DNA of 64,000 nucleotides from contig NZ_JACTUZ010000001.1 of the NCBI RefSeq assembly GCF_014490445.1, positions 176,874-240,873 of the forward strand. The letters are read 5' to 3'. The DNA is from Pseudoroseomonas ludipueritiae. GTDB lineage: Bacteria; Pseudomonadota; Alphaproteobacteria; Acetobacterales; Acetobacteraceae. The translations under genes and the position numbers were made by a program. Below, one piece after another: positions 52,322 through 63,900 of this stretch. A model generated the notes under the pieces. The model ran no database searches. It had not been told where the DNA came from and was given only the letters and a program-made list of their open reading frames with translations. The number at the start of each line of letters is the position of its first letter. Within the stretch, counting starts at the first letter, position 1.

Positions 52322-53950
52322 ATGACGCGGTTCGTTTTCATCACCGGCGGCGTGGTTTCCTCCCTCGGCAAAGGCATCGCGGCGGCCAGCCTCGCTGCCC
52401 TGTTGCAGGCCCGGGGCTACAAGGTTCGCCTGCGCAAGCTCGACCCCTATCTCAACGTCGATCCGGGCACGATGTCCCCGTATCAGCACGGCGAGGTCTT
52501 CGTCACCGACGACGGCGCCGAGGCCGACCTGGACCTCGGCCACTATGAGCGCTTCACCGGCGTGCATGCGACCAAGGGGGACAGCTACACCTCCGGCCGC
52601 ATCTATGCCGAGGTGATCGCGAAGGAGCGCCGGGGCGACTACCTCGGCGGCACCGTGCAGGTCATCCCGCACATCACCGATGCCATCAAGGAAGCCGCCA
52701 CGGCCGATACGGACGGGCTGGACTTCGTGTTGATCGAGGTCGGCGGCACGGTGGGCGACATCGAGTCCCTGCCCTTCCTGGAAGCCCTGCGCCAGCTCAA
52801 CAACGAGCTGGGCCCGCAGCGCAGCCTCTTCATGCACCTGACGCTGGTGCCCTACATCCCCTCGGCCGGCGAGCTGAAGACCAAGCCGACGCAGCATAGC
52901 GTGAAGGAGCTGCTGGGCCTGGGCATCCAGCCGCAGATCCTGCTCTGCCGCTGCGACCGCCCGATCCCCGAGAACGAGCGCCGCAAGATCGCGCTCTTCT
53001 GCAACGTGCGGCCCGAGAGCGTGATCCCGGCCCTGGATGCCAGCAGCATCTATGCCGTGCCGCTGCAGTACCACCAGGAAGGCCTGGACCGCGAAGTGCT
53101 GCGCCACTTCGGCATGTCCGTCTATGGCGAGCCGAAGCTGGACCGCTGGAACCGCATCGTTCACCGCCTGACCAACCCCGAGGGCGAGGTGAACATCGCC
53201 GTCGTGGGCAAGTACATCTCGCTGCTCGATGCCTATAAGTCGCTGGCGGAAGCCCTGGTGCATGGCGGCATCCAGCACGGGGTGAAGGTCAACCTGCAAT
53301 GGGTGGACAGCCAGGTCTTCGAGACGCCCAACGCGGTGGACCGGCTGGCCGGCATCCATGGCATCCTGGTGCCCGGCGGCTTCGGCGAGCGTGGCGCTGA
53401 GGGCAAGATCGAGGCCGTGCGCTTCGCCCGCGAGCACAAGGTGCCCTTCCTGGGCATCTGCTTCGGCATGCAGATGGCGGTGATCGAGGCCGCACGGAAC
53501 CTGGTGGGGCTGGACAAGGCTTCCTCCACCGAGTTCGGCCCCTGCGAGGAGCCGGTGGTCGGCCTGATGACCGAATGGCTGCGCGGCAACGAGCGTGAGA
53601 AGCGCGCGGCCGAGGGCGACCTGGGCGGCACCATGCGCCTGGGCTCCTACCCCGCCGCGCTGGCCGAGGGCTCCCTGGTGCGGCGGGTCTATGGCGCCTC
53701 GGAGATCACGGAGCGCCACCGCCACCGCTACGAGGTGAATATCGGCTACCGCGAGCGGCTGGAGGAAGCCGGCCTGAAGTTCTCCGGCCTTTCGCCGGAC
53801 GGGCTGCTGCCGGAGATCGTGGAATACCCCGATCACCCCTGGTTCATCGGCGTGCAGTACCATCCCGAGCTGAAGTCCAAGCCCTTCGAGCCGCACCCGC
53901 TCTTCGCCGGCTTCATCGGCGCCGCGGTGAAGCAGGCGCTGCTGGTCTGA
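52322..53950 (+). CDS. pyrG: CTP synthase
   Basis: A 542-residue CTP synthase, which aminates UTP with glutamine nitrogen. [18 protein letters not shown] and [20 protein letters not shown] mark the synthetase domain; the class I amidotransferase domain has [10 protein letters not shown] with the catalytic cysteine and [11 protein letters not shown] with the histidine. ATG at 52322 gives the canonical start. A terminator follows. Confidence 0.97.
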   Translation: MTRFVFITGGVVSSLGKGIAAASLAALLQARGYKVRLRKLDPYLNVDPGTMSPYQHGEVFVTDDGAEADLDLGHYERFTGVHATKGDSYTSGRIYAEVIAKERRGDYLGGTVQVIPHITDAIKEAATADTDGLDFVLIEVGGTVGDIESLPFLEALRQLNNELGPQRSLFMHLTLVPYIPSAGELKTKPTQHSVKELLGLGIQPQILLCRCDRPIPENERRKIALFCNVRPESVIPALDASSIYAVPLQYHQEGLDREVLRHFGMSVYGEPKLDRWNRIVHRLTNPEGEVNIAVVGKYISLLDAYKSLAEALVHGGIQHGVKVNLQWVDSQVFETPNAVDRLAGIHGILVPGGFGERGAEGKIEAVRFAREHKVPFLGICFGMQMAVIEAARNLVGLDKASSTEFGPCEEPVVGLMTEWLRGNEREKRAAEGDLGGTMRLGSYPAALAEGSLVRRVYGASEITERHRHRYEVNIGYRERLEEAGLKFSGLSPDGLLPEIVEYPDHPWFIGVQYHPELKSKPFEPHPLFAGFIGAAVKQALLV

Positions 53951-55366
<1,416 letters not shown>

Positions 55367-55373
55367 AGCAACA

Positions 55374-55435
55374 GCCGGGCGCAATCCTGTTGCGCCCGGC
55401 ACTCCTGGCTTGCGCCGGGCGCAAGGCTGATTTTT
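55374..55435 (+). promoter_or_regulatory. Three-arm alternative hairpin between eno and ftsB
   Basis: Arm 1 GCCGGGCGCAA (55374-55384), arm 2 TTGCGCCCGGC (55390-55400) and arm 3 GCCGGGCGCAA (55414-55424) are perfect 11-base repeats. Arm 2 can pair with arm 1 (5-base loop) or arm 3 (13-base loop), but not both. Arm 3 also folds on itself with its flanks (CTTGCGCC-G-GGCGCAAG, 55409-55425). A T5 run at 55431-55435 follows. It may be a simple double terminator or an attenuator. Confidence 0.6.
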
Positions 55436-55486
55436 ACCTGACATCGTGAACGGCCCATCAAGACTCGGCCGTGAGAGAGGATGCCG

Positions 55487-55810
55487 ATGCGGGCGATCAA
55501 GCGGGTGCTGAGCGTGCTCTTTGTTCCGGCGGTTTTCGCCGGGCTGTGCTGGCATTTCGCCTGGTATGCGGTGCACGGGCCGCGCGTCGGCTCGCTGGCG
55601 CGGGAAGCCAAGGCCGCCGAGATCGCTTCGGCCCGGATCGAGCTGACCAAGGCCGAAGCGCAGCGTGACAGCATGGAGCGCCGCGTCGCCGGCCTGCGCG
55701 GCGACCTGATTGACCGCGACCAGTTGGACGAGCGTGCCCGCGCCCTGCTGAACATGGTCGGCAAGGACGAATTCGTCGCCCCCTACGGGCCGGGCAAGCA
55801 GCTCTTCTAG
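55487..55810 (+). CDS. ftsB: Septum-formation initiator FtsB (DivIC)
   Basis: A 107-residue bitopic division protein. A single N-terminal span (VLSVLFVPAVFAGLCWHFAW) is followed by a helical coiled-coil stretch (EAKAAEIASARIELTKAEAQR) and the ARALLNMVGKDEFV tail typical of alphaproteobacterial FtsB. It links FtsL/FtsQ in the divisome. ATG at 55487 has GAGAGAGG six bases upstream; ATG at 55481 overlaps that site. The stop shares CTAG with the LysR gene. In many relatives pdhA follows; here it does not. Confidence 0.88.
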   Translation: MRAIKRVLSVLFVPAVFAGLCWHFAWYAVHGPRVGSLAREAKAAEIASARIELTKAEAQRDSMERRVAGLRGDLIDRDQLDERARALLNMVGKDEFVAPYGPGKQLF

Positions 55811-56682
55811 CCCGCCAGTTCCAGCAGGGCCCGCGCGGCGCTGCTGGCATAGCGTTCCTTGTGCCGCAGCGCCTTGAAGCTGCGCGGAGGCAGCGACACC
55901 CCTGCCCTGGCCAGCATCCCGGCGGCCAGATGCGGCGCCGCCGCGCGCTCTGAGACCACTGCCGCGCCACCGCCGCCCTCCACAGCCGCCAGCACCGCCT
56001 CGTTGGAGGGCAGTTCCAGCGCCACCTCCACATCCCTCAGCGACAGGTCCAGTCGCGGCAGCAGCGCCTCGAAGGCCGCGCGGGTGCCGGAACCCGGCTC
56101 GCGCATGATCCAGGCGGTCTCGGTCAGGCGGGCATGGGGGATGGGCTCGCCGGAAGCCCAGGGATGGTCCAGCCCCACCACCACGATCAACTGGTCCGCC
56201 ACCAGTGGAATCTGGATCAGCGCCGGTTCCTCCACCTCGCCTTCCACGAAGCCGAGTTCGGTGGAGCCATCCATCAGCGCCTGCACCACGCTGGTGGTGT
56301 TGCCGGCCGTGACGCGCACCTGCACCCCGGGATAGCTGACGCGGAAGCGCACCAGCAACGGCGGCAGCCAGTAGCTGGCCACGGTCTGGCTGGCCTGCAC
56401 CGCCAGCGTGCCGCGCCGCGCCCCGCCCAGTTCCGACAGCACCAGCTCCGCCGCCTGGGCCCTGGCCAGCACCCGCTCCGCCTCCGTGCGGAAGATGCGG
56501 CCGGCTTCGGTGAGTTCGATGCGCCGGCCGACCCGGTGGAAGAGTGAAATGCCGTGCCGGTTCTCCAGCGCCCGGATGGCGGCGCTGACGGCCGACTGCG
56601 TCAGGTTCAGGGCCTCGGCGGCGCGGGTGACATGCTCGCGCTCTGCCACCGCCAGGAAGATGCGGAGCTGTTCCAGGGTCAT
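55807..56682 (-). CDS. LysR-family regulator (YeiE-like)
   Basis: A 291-residue LysR regulator with the DNA-binding domain at the N-terminus (LRIFLAVAEREHVTRAAEALNLTQSAVSAAIRALE) and the effector-binding domain from about residue 90. It is divergent from a YeiH-like gene, the same pairing as YeiE-YeiH of E. coli, so it probably regulates that gene. A T-N11-A palindrome is present between them (56696-56712). Ends convergently on ftsB. Confidence 0.88.
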   Translation of the reverse strand: MTLEQLRIFLAVAEREHVTRAAEALNLTQSAVSAAIRALENRHGISLFHRVGRRIELTEAGRIFRTEAERVLARAQAAELVLSELGGARRGTLAVQASQTVASYWLPPLLVRFRVSYPGVQVRVTAGNTTSVVQALMDGSTELGFVEGEVEEPALIQIPLVADQLIVVVGLDHPWASGEPIPHARLTETAWIMREPGSGTRAAFEALLPRLDLSLRDVEVALELPSNEAVLAAVEGGGGAAVVSERAAAPHLAAGMLARAGVSLPPRSFKALRHKERYASSAARALLELAG

Positions 56683-56695
56683 ATGTGACCAATCG

Positions 56696-56712
56696 ATTAC
56701 TTCGAACGGAAT
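56696..56712. promoter_or_regulatory. Candidate LysR box between LysR and YeiH-like genes
   Basis: ATT-N11-AAT with a TTCGAA palindrome inside fits the LysR T-N11-A pattern. It lies 14 bases upstream of the regulator ATG and 73 upstream of the YeiH-like ATG. The arms are short, so this is a weaker candidate than the one at 3039-3055. Confidence 0.4.
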
Positions 56713-56784
56713 GACAAGAACAACCCGTTGGATTGATCAGTCGCCTCGGCCCAGAAGGTGGCTGAAACGAAACGGTTTGCCTGC

Positions 56785-57831
56785 ATGTCCTCCGTCACCG
56801 CTCGCCCTCAGGGCGCATCCCTCCCCTGGCTCGCCAAGACCCGCGAATTGCTGCCCGGCCTGCTGCTCTGCGCCGGCGTGGTGCTGGTGGCGGAGATTCT
56901 ACAAGCCATCGAGGTCGCGCTCTTCGGGCGCGCCTGGCTGGAGAGCCTGGTTCTGGCCATCCTGATCGGCACCTTGCTGCGCAGCCTCTGGGTGCCGCCC
57001 AAGCGCTTCAATGCCGGCATCGCCTTCAGCGCCAAGATGCTGCTGGAAATCGCCGTCATGCTGCTGGGCGCCTCGCTCAGCCTGCGGGCGATCCTGGCCG
57101 CCGGGCCGGTGCTGCTGCTGGGCATCGCGGTGGTGGTGGCGGTGTCGCTGGCCTTTTCCTTCGGCATTGGCCGCATGCTGGGGCTGCCGCCGAAGATGGC
57201 TGTGCTGGTGGCCTGTGGGAATTCCATCTGCGGCAACTCGGCCATTGCCGCCGCCGCTCCGGTGATCGGCGCGGATGCCAAGGACGTGGCCTCCTCCATC
57301 GCCTTCACCGCCGTGCTGGGCGTGATGGTGGTGCTGCTGCTGCCGCTGCTGATGCCGCTGCTGGGGCTGGATGAGCTGCAATACGGCATCCTGGCGGGCC
57401 TGACCGTCTATGCCGTGCCGCAGGTGCTGGCCGCCACCGCCCCTGTCGCGGCGCTGAGCGTGCAGATGGGCACGCTGGTGAAGCTGGTGCGGGTGCTGAT
57501 GCTGGGGCCGGTGGTGCTGGGGCTGTCGCTGGCGGCGGGCCGCGCGGGCGGCAAGAAGCCGCCGCTGTCGCGGCTGGTGCCCTGGTTCATCCTGGGCTTC
57601 CTGGCCCTGGCCGGGCTGCGTGCCGTGGGGCTGCTGCCGGAAGTGGCGCTGGGGCCCATCTCGACCGTGGCCGGCATCCTGACGGTGCTGTCCATGGCGG
57701 CGCTGGGGCTGGGCGTCGATGTGCGCGTGGTGGCCCGGGCCGGCGCTCGGGTAACGGCGACGGTGGTGCTCTCCCTGCTCGCGCTGGGCCTGGCGGCGCT
57801 GGGGCTGATCCACCTGCTGCCGCCCATCTGA
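56785..57831 (+). CDS. yeiH: YeiH-family (UPF0324) membrane protein, putative sulfate exporter
   Basis: A 348-residue protein with about ten hydrophobic segments. The pattern CGNSICGNSAIAAAAPVIGADAKD and RFNAGIAFSAKMLLEIAVMLLGASLS is conserved in the UPF0324 family. It is annotated in other genomes as a putative sulfate exporter, but biochemical support is thin. ATG at 56785 is used, GTG at 56758 is possible. It is divergent from the LysR gene. The name is by family resemblance. Confidence 0.82.
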   Translation: MSSVTARPQGASLPWLAKTRELLPGLLLCAGVVLVAEILQAIEVALFGRAWLESLVLAILIGTLLRSLWVPPKRFNAGIAFSAKMLLEIAVMLLGASLSLRAILAAGPVLLLGIAVVVAVSLAFSFGIGRMLGLPPKMAVLVACGNSICGNSAIAAAAPVIGADAKDVASSIAFTAVLGVMVVLLLPLLMPLLGLDELQYGILAGLTVYAVPQVLAATAPVAALSVQMGTLVKLVRVLMLGPVVLGLSLAAGRAGGKKPPLSRLVPWFILGFLALAGLRAVGLLPEVALGPISTVAGILTVLSMAALGLGVDVRVVARAGARVTATVVLSLLALGLAALGLIHLLPPI

Positions 57832-57940
57832 AGGAACCAAAAGGCCGGAAGGCGGTTATTCCCGCCTCCGGTACGCAACCCAGGACGGGGCGCGTGGTTG
57901 TGGCCTTATGCCGGCCCGCAACCCTCGCGCCCCCGCCTGC

Positions 57941-59095
57941 TCACGCTTCCTTCGCCAGGGCGCGGCGGGCCGTTTCGGCCAGGAAGCCGCTGGCCACCGG
58001 CAGGACCTCGTCATTGAAGTCGTAAAGCGGGTTGTGCAGCTCCCGCCCGCCATCGGCCGGGCCATTGCCGATCCAGACAAAGGCACCTGGCACATGGTGC
58101 ATGAAGTGCGAGAAATCCTCGCCCGTCATGGCCGGCGGCAGGTCGCGCCGCACCTGCGTCACCGCGCCCGCGGCTTCCGCCGCCATGTCGGCCTCGGCCT
58201 TATGGTTCATCGTCACCGGCACGCCGCCCTGGATGCTGGCTTCCGCCTTCACGCCGAAGGTGGCCGAGATGCCTTCCGCCACGCGCCGCAGCCCGTCGCG
58301 GATCTGCTGCCCCACTTCGTCGCGGATGTAGCGCATGCTGCCCTTGATCTGCACCCGGGCAGCGATCTGGTTCTGCGCCTCGCCACCATGGATGGTGGTC
58401 AGGCTGACCACGCCGGTATCCATCGGGTCCAGCGCGCGGGCGACGATGCTCTGGCAGGCCACGATGGCATGCCCGGCGGCGACGATCGGGTCCCGCGCCA
58501 GATGCGGCAGCGCCGCATGGCCGGCATGGCCCTCGATATCGATCTGGAAGCGGTTGCCGGCGGCCATCACCGCGCCGTCATGCACCGCCACGGTGCCGGC
58601 GGGCAGGCCGGGCCAGTTGTGCCAGCCGAAAATGCGATCCATCGGGAAGCGCTGGAACAGCCCGTCCTTGATCATGGCCTCCGCGCCGCCGCCACCTTCC
58701 TCGGCGGGCTGGAAGATCAGCCGCACGGTGCCGGTCCAGCTCTCGTCCCGCAGCAGTTCCGCCGCGGCGCCCAGCAAGGCGGTGGTATGGCCGTCGTGGC
58801 CGCAGGCATGCATCACGCCGGGCACCGTGGAACGCCAGGGCAGGTCCTGGGCCGCTTCCTCGATGGGCAGGGCATCCATGTCGCCGCGCAAACCGACGCT
58901 GCGGTTGCTGCCGGGCCGATGCAGCGTGGCCACCACCCCATGGCCGCCAACACCCTCGGCGATGTCGGTGACACCCAGCTCGCGCAGCTTTTCCACCACG
59001 AAGGCGGCGGTGCCGCCTTCATTGAGGGTCAATCCGGGGTTGGCGTGGAGATGCCTGCGCCAACGCGTCAATGTTTCGGCAAATGCGGAGTCCAT
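57941..59095 (-). CDS. M20-family amidohydrolase (hippurate-hydrolase-like)
   Basis: A 384-residue metal-dependent amidase of the M20D/HipO group. Metal ligands are in MHACGHDGHTT, PAEEGGGGAEAM and GWHNWPGLPAG, and TGEDFSHFMHHVPGAFVWIG near the end carries the last ligand. These enzymes hydrolyse N-acyl amino acids or related amides in the cytosol. Only 25 bases separate its ATG from that of the divergent tamA, so promoters must overlap coding DNA. Confidence 0.9.
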   Translation of the reverse strand: MDSAFAETLTRWRRHLHANPGLTLNEGGTAAFVVEKLRELGVTDIAEGVGGHGVVATLHRPGSNRSVGLRGDMDALPIEEAAQDLPWRSTVPGVMHACGHDGHTTALLGAAAELLRDESWTGTVRLIFQPAEEGGGGAEAMIKDGLFQRFPMDRIFGWHNWPGLPAGTVAVHDGAVMAAGNRFQIDIEGHAGHAALPHLARDPIVAAGHAIVACQSIVARALDPMDTGVVSLTTIHGGEAQNQIAARVQIKGSMRYIRDEVGQQIRDGLRRVAEGISATFGVKAEASIQGGVPVTMNHKAEADMAAEAAGAVTQVRRDLPPAMTGEDFSHFMHHVPGAFVWIGNGPADGGRELHNPLYDFNDEVLPVASGFLAETARRALAKEA

Positions 59096-59120
59096 GTGCT
59101 AGGGCATAGCCCGTAAGCCC

Positions 59121-60992
59121 ATGCGTCTCAAATTCAGCCTGCTCCTCCTGGGCCTGACCGCCCCCATCGTCACCACCTTCCCGGCCTCCGCGCCGGGCCA
59201 GGAGACACCACCCGCCGAGGCCACGGCGCCTGCCGAAGTGGTGCGCAGCTACGAGGTCAGCTTCAACGACACCGGGGATGAAGCCCTGGACGATGCCCTG
59301 CGCCGCGCCTCGGCCCTGCAGAATCTGCGGGAAAGCGTGACGGTGGATGCGGATGGGCTGATCGCGCGCGCCATCGGCGATGCCGGCAACCTGCGCGATG
59401 CCCTGCGGTCGGAGGGCTATTACGCCGGCAGCAGCAGCGTCACCCTGGCCGGCGAGGCCCCGGACACCCCGGGCCTGGCGCAGCGGCTGGCCGCCATGCC
59501 GGACCCGGTGCCCGTGGTGGTGCGGGTGGAGAAAGGGCCGCAATACAAGCTTGCCCCGGTGATGGTGGTGGCGGAGCCAGCCGGTGCTTCCCTGGCCGAT
59601 GCCGGGGACGTGCCGCTGAAGTCGGGCGACGCCGCCCGCGCCCAGCCGATCATCGACGCCCAGAACACGCTGGGCGACCGGCTGCGCGATACCGGCCACC
59701 CCTTCGCCGCCATCACCCGCCGGGTGGTGGTGGACCACGACACGCGGCAGATGGAGGTGACCTTCCGCGTCGCCCCTGGCCCTGTGGCGCAGTTCGGCAT
59801 GCCGGAAGTCACCGGGCAGAGCCAAGTGAAGGACGGGCTGCTGGCCAATGTGGTCCGCCCCCTGGCCGGCAAGACCTACAGCCAGGAAGAGTTGGACAAG
59901 ACCCGCAAGAACCTGCTGGACCTGGGCGTCTTTTCCACCGTGCGCGCCAGGGCGGCGGAGCGGCTGGATGAAAGCGGCGCCCTGCCCGTCACCTTCACGG
60001 TGGTGGAGCGGCCGCGCCATGCCATCGGCTTCGGCGCCGCCTACGAGACCCGCTACGGCCCCACCTTCAGCGCCTTCTGGGAACACCGGAACCTGCTGGG
60101 CGGCGCCGAGAAGCTGCGGGTCGAGGGCGAGGTCAACCGCCTCGGCACCGGCGACGGCGTGGACAATACCGGCGGCCGCGTGGGGGTCAGCCTGAAGCAG
60201 CCCTGGTTCCTGGGCATCAACCAGACCATCACCTATAACATCGCCGTGCTGCGGGAGAGGCTGAAGGCCTATGACCGCGATGCCTTCACCGCCTCCATCC
60301 TGCTGGAGCGGCCGGTCAGCGAGCACCTGACACTGTCCTACGGTCCCCTCGGCGAGATCAGCCGTGTGACGCAGGATGACGTCACCACCGATTACCAGTT
60401 GCTCGGTGTGCTGGGACAGGTGCGGTGGGAGGACGTGGACAACCTGCTGAACCCCAGCCGCGGTCTGCGCGTCACCGCCCTGGCCAGCCCGATCTACAAT
60501 TTTACGGATAGCGAGGTCTTCACCCGCACTCGGGTGCAGGCCAGCACCTATCTCGACCTGTCCAGTGACAAGGGCAGCATCCTGGCGCTGCGCGGCGTGG
60601 TCGGCAGCATCCTGGGCGCCAGCACCAACAGCGTGCCGCCCGACAAGCGCTTCTATTCCGGCGGCGGCGGCTCCGTCCGCGGCTACAGCTACCAGTCCAT
60701 CGGGCCCCGCACGCGCAACGACGAGCCGCGTGGCGGGCTCTCGCTGATCGAGGCCAGCGTGGAGTTGCGGCAGCGCATCAGCGGCCCCTGGGGCATGGCG
60801 GCCTTCGTGGATGCCGGCTCGGTCGGTTCGGACGCCACGCCGAAATTCGACAACCTCAAGCTCGGTGCCGGTCTTGGCGTGCGCTACCAGACGGCCATCG
60901 GGCCTATCCGGGCGGATGTCGCCATCCCGCTGAACAAGGAACCGGGGGATAGCTCCTTCGGCCTTTATATCGGTATCGGGCAGGCTTTCTGA
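59121..60992 (+). CDS. tamA: Translocation and assembly module TamA
   Basis: A 623-residue outer-membrane Omp85-family protein. A signal peptide (LLLLGLTAPIVTTFPASA) is followed by POTRA-type domains (for example VVRVEKGPQYKLAPVMVV and QMEVTFRVAPGPVAQFG) and a 16-strand beta-barrel; the C-terminus RYQTAIGPIRADVAIPLN and the final Phe are typical. It partners TamB to insert outer-membrane proteins. Its TGA overlaps tamB's ATG by one base. Confidence 0.92.
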   Translation: MRLKFSLLLLGLTAPIVTTFPASAPGQETPPAEATAPAEVVRSYEVSFNDTGDEALDDALRRASALQNLRESVTVDADGLIARAIGDAGNLRDALRSEGYYAGSSSVTLAGEAPDTPGLAQRLAAMPDPVPVVVRVEKGPQYKLAPVMVVAEPAGASLADAGDVPLKSGDAARAQPIIDAQNTLGDRLRDTGHPFAAITRRVVVDHDTRQMEVTFRVAPGPVAQFGMPEVTGQSQVKDGLLANVVRPLAGKTYSQEELDKTRKNLLDLGVFSTVRARAAERLDESGALPVTFTVVERPRHAIGFGAAYETRYGPTFSAFWEHRNLLGGAEKLRVEGEVNRLGTGDGVDNTGGRVGVSLKQPWFLGINQTITYNIAVLRERLKAYDRDAFTASILLERPVSEHLTLSYGPLGEISRVTQDDVTTDYQLLGVLGQVRWEDVDNLLNPSRGLRVTALASPIYNFTDSEVFTRTRVQASTYLDLSSDKGSILALRGVVGSILGASTNSVPPDKRFYSGGGGSVRGYSYQSIGPRTRNDEPRGGLSLIEASVELRQRISGPWGMAAFVDAGSVGSDATPKFDNLKLGAGLGVRYQTAIGPIRADVAIPLNKEPGDSSFGLYIGIGQAF

Positions 60993-63900
60993 TGAAGCGC
61001 GTATTGAAGTGGGTCGGCGGCGTTCTGGCCGTCCTGATCCTGTTGCCGATTCTGCTGGTGGGCGGCGTGCTGCTGGGCGCCAATACCGCGCCGGGCCAGC
61101 GGGCCATCGCCGGGCTGGCGGCGCGCTTCGTGCCGGGCCTGACCATCGAGGGGCTGAACGGCCCCATCCCCGGCAGCCCGGGCTTCGAGCGCCTGACCAT
61201 GGCCGATGCCAAAGGCCCCTGGCTGGTGGTCGAGAATGCCAAGATCAACCTCGACCTGATGGCGCTGGTGAACCGGGAGCTGCTGATCGACCGCGTGGCC
61301 GCCAGCCGCGTGGCACTGCTGCGCCTGCCGGAATCCGAACCGAAGCCGCCGGAGCCGCCGCCAACCGAGCCCACTTCGCTGATCCCTACCCCGCCCGCCC
61401 TGCCGGTGGCGGTGCGCCTGCGCGCGCTGGATATCGCACGCATCGAGATTCCGCGTGAGCTGGTCTCCGCCACCGTGGAGGAATCCGGCCCGCCGGAGGG
61501 CTTCGCGCTGAAGGCGGAGGGTGATGCCAGCCTGGTGGCGCAGGCCCTGGCGGCGCGGCTGCGGCTGGAGCGGGTCGGTCATCCGGGCGAATTGACGCTG
61601 GAAGCCGGATTGGACCCCAAGGCCGCCCTGAAGCTGAACCTGCGGGTGCAGGAGCCGCCGGGCGGCGTGCTGGCCACGGCCATCAAGGCGCCGGACCAGG
61701 CCACCGACCTGAGCCTGACCCTGGATGGCCCGGCCAGCGGTGCCGCCCTGCGCGCCGAGGGGACGGTGGGCGATGCCGCCCGCTTCGCCGCCCATGGCAC
61801 CATCGCCATGAACCCGGACAATTCCGCCCGCATCGCGCTGGAAGGCGATGCCTCGCTGCCGACAGTGCTGCCGCCACCCATCGCCCGGGCCGAATTCGCC
61901 CTGGATGCCAGCCAGACTTCAGCCGGCGGCCTGAACCTCGCCCGGCTCTGGCTGCGCGCGCCGGGTGGTGAGGCCAGCGCCCATGGCAGCATGGAGCTGC
62001 TGAATGTCGAGGGGCATATCAACAACTCCGCCAGCCTCGCGCCGCTGGTGCCGGAGGTGCTGGGCTGGGACGCCATCGCGCTGAACGGCAGCATCGCCAA
62101 CGGGCAGGACTTCAAGCTGCGCGTGGTGCCCCAGGGCCTGCGCCTGCCCGCCCCGGCCGATGCCGCGCTGGGCCCCGCGCCGGTGGTGGAATATGCCGGC
62201 ACCGTTTCCCGCATCGACAGCCTGACGGTGGATGGCGCGGCGACGCGGCTGGAAGCCTCCGGCACCTTTGGGGAGCAGTTGGACCTCGCGCTGCATCTGG
62301 TGGTGCCTGAAGCCTCCCGCATCCGCCCGGAGGTCACCGGGCCGCTGGACCTGCGCGCCACCGCCAAGGGTCCGATGGACAACCCGGCCGTCACGGCGCA
62401 TCTGACCAGCCCCGGCCTGACCGCCGCCGGCCGCCGCCTGGAGGCGCCGGACCTGCAGGTGGAAACCCCGGCGGTGATGGGCCTCGCTGGCAGCGCCCGG
62501 CTCAACGCACGCGCCGAGGGCCTGCCCGTGACCCTGGCCCTGCGCGCCGCCGCCGAGGGCGCGCTGATCCGGTTGCAGGAGGCGCGCGGCCAGTTCGGCC
62601 CGATCGACATCGCCGCTGACGGCACCTTCGACACCGCCAGCACGCTGTTCGACGGCACCGCCTCTGTTAAGTCTGAGAACCTGGCGCCGTTGAGCGCCCT
62701 GGCCGGGCAGCAGGTGGCGGGCAAGCTGGATATCGGCGCCAAGCTGGTGCCGCAGAATAGCCGCCAGGGCATCGATGCCCATGCCCGGGTGCAGCAGCTT
62801 CAGGCCGCCGGCCAGACCATCGGCGCCGAGCTGACCCTGCGCGGCACCGATGCGGCACTGGACTTCGCCGCCAATGCGCGCCTGCCGCAGGCGACGGTGG
62901 ATGGGCGTGGCCGCTTCTCCCGTGGCGACAACGGCATGCGCTTCGACCTCGCGGCGCTGGATGTGGCACAGGGCCAGTATGGCATCCGCCTCGCCGCCCC
63001 TGGCAGCATCCTGTTGCCGCCCAGCGGCGCGGTGGAAATCCCTGGCCTGCGCCTCGCGGCCCGTCCCGCCGGCAGTATCACCGTCTCCGGCCGCTGGGGG
63101 CCGGAGCGCGCGGACCTGCGGCTGGCCCTGGCCGCTCTGCCCGTTTCCGTCGCCAATCTCTTTGTGCCGGAGCCGCAGTTCGGCGGCACAGTAGTTGGCG
63201 ATGTGCGCGTCACCGGCCCCACTTCGGCGCCCGAGGTGAATGCCGTGGTCAACGGCACTGGCCTGACCGTGACCGCACCCTGGTCGCGCGGCTGGCCCGC
63301 CGCCACGCTGCGGGTGGAGGCCACGCGCAACGGTGCCGGCGCTATCCGCGCCAATGCCAGCCTGCGCGCCGGCAACCTGGCCAATGTCACCGCCGAGGCG
63401 AACCTGCCGCAGGGCCCGGCCATGGATGCTCCGCTTTCCGCCAGCATCAAGGGCAATGCCGACCTCGCGCCCGTGCTGGCGCCCACGCTGGGCGGCGGCG
63501 CCAACCAGGTGACGGGCCGCATCCTGCTGGATGCCAGCGCCGGCGGCACGCTGGGCGCGCCGCAGCTTGGCGGCACCGTGGACCTCACCAATGGCTTGGT
63601 GCGGAACCAGCTCTACGGGCTGCGCCTGACCAATATCACCGCCCGCCTCCGCGCCCAGGGCGAGCGCATCCTGCTGGAGCGGCTGAATGCCCGCGCGGGC
63701 CAGGGCAGCATCAATGCCCAGGGCTTCCTGGAGCCCTTCACCGCCGGCATCCCCATCGACATCTCCGTCACGGCCCGCAACGCGCAGCCGCTGCAAAGCG
63801 AGCTGGTGACGCTGCTGACCGACGCCGACCTGCGCTTCACCGGCCCCTTGCAGGTGACACCGGCGCTGGGCGGCACCATCCGGCTGCGCCGCGCGGTCAT

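Noticed and set aside
61919-63796. A 625-codon minus-strand frame under tamB
   Set aside because: Antisense to a clear TamB sequence and of shadow-like composition.
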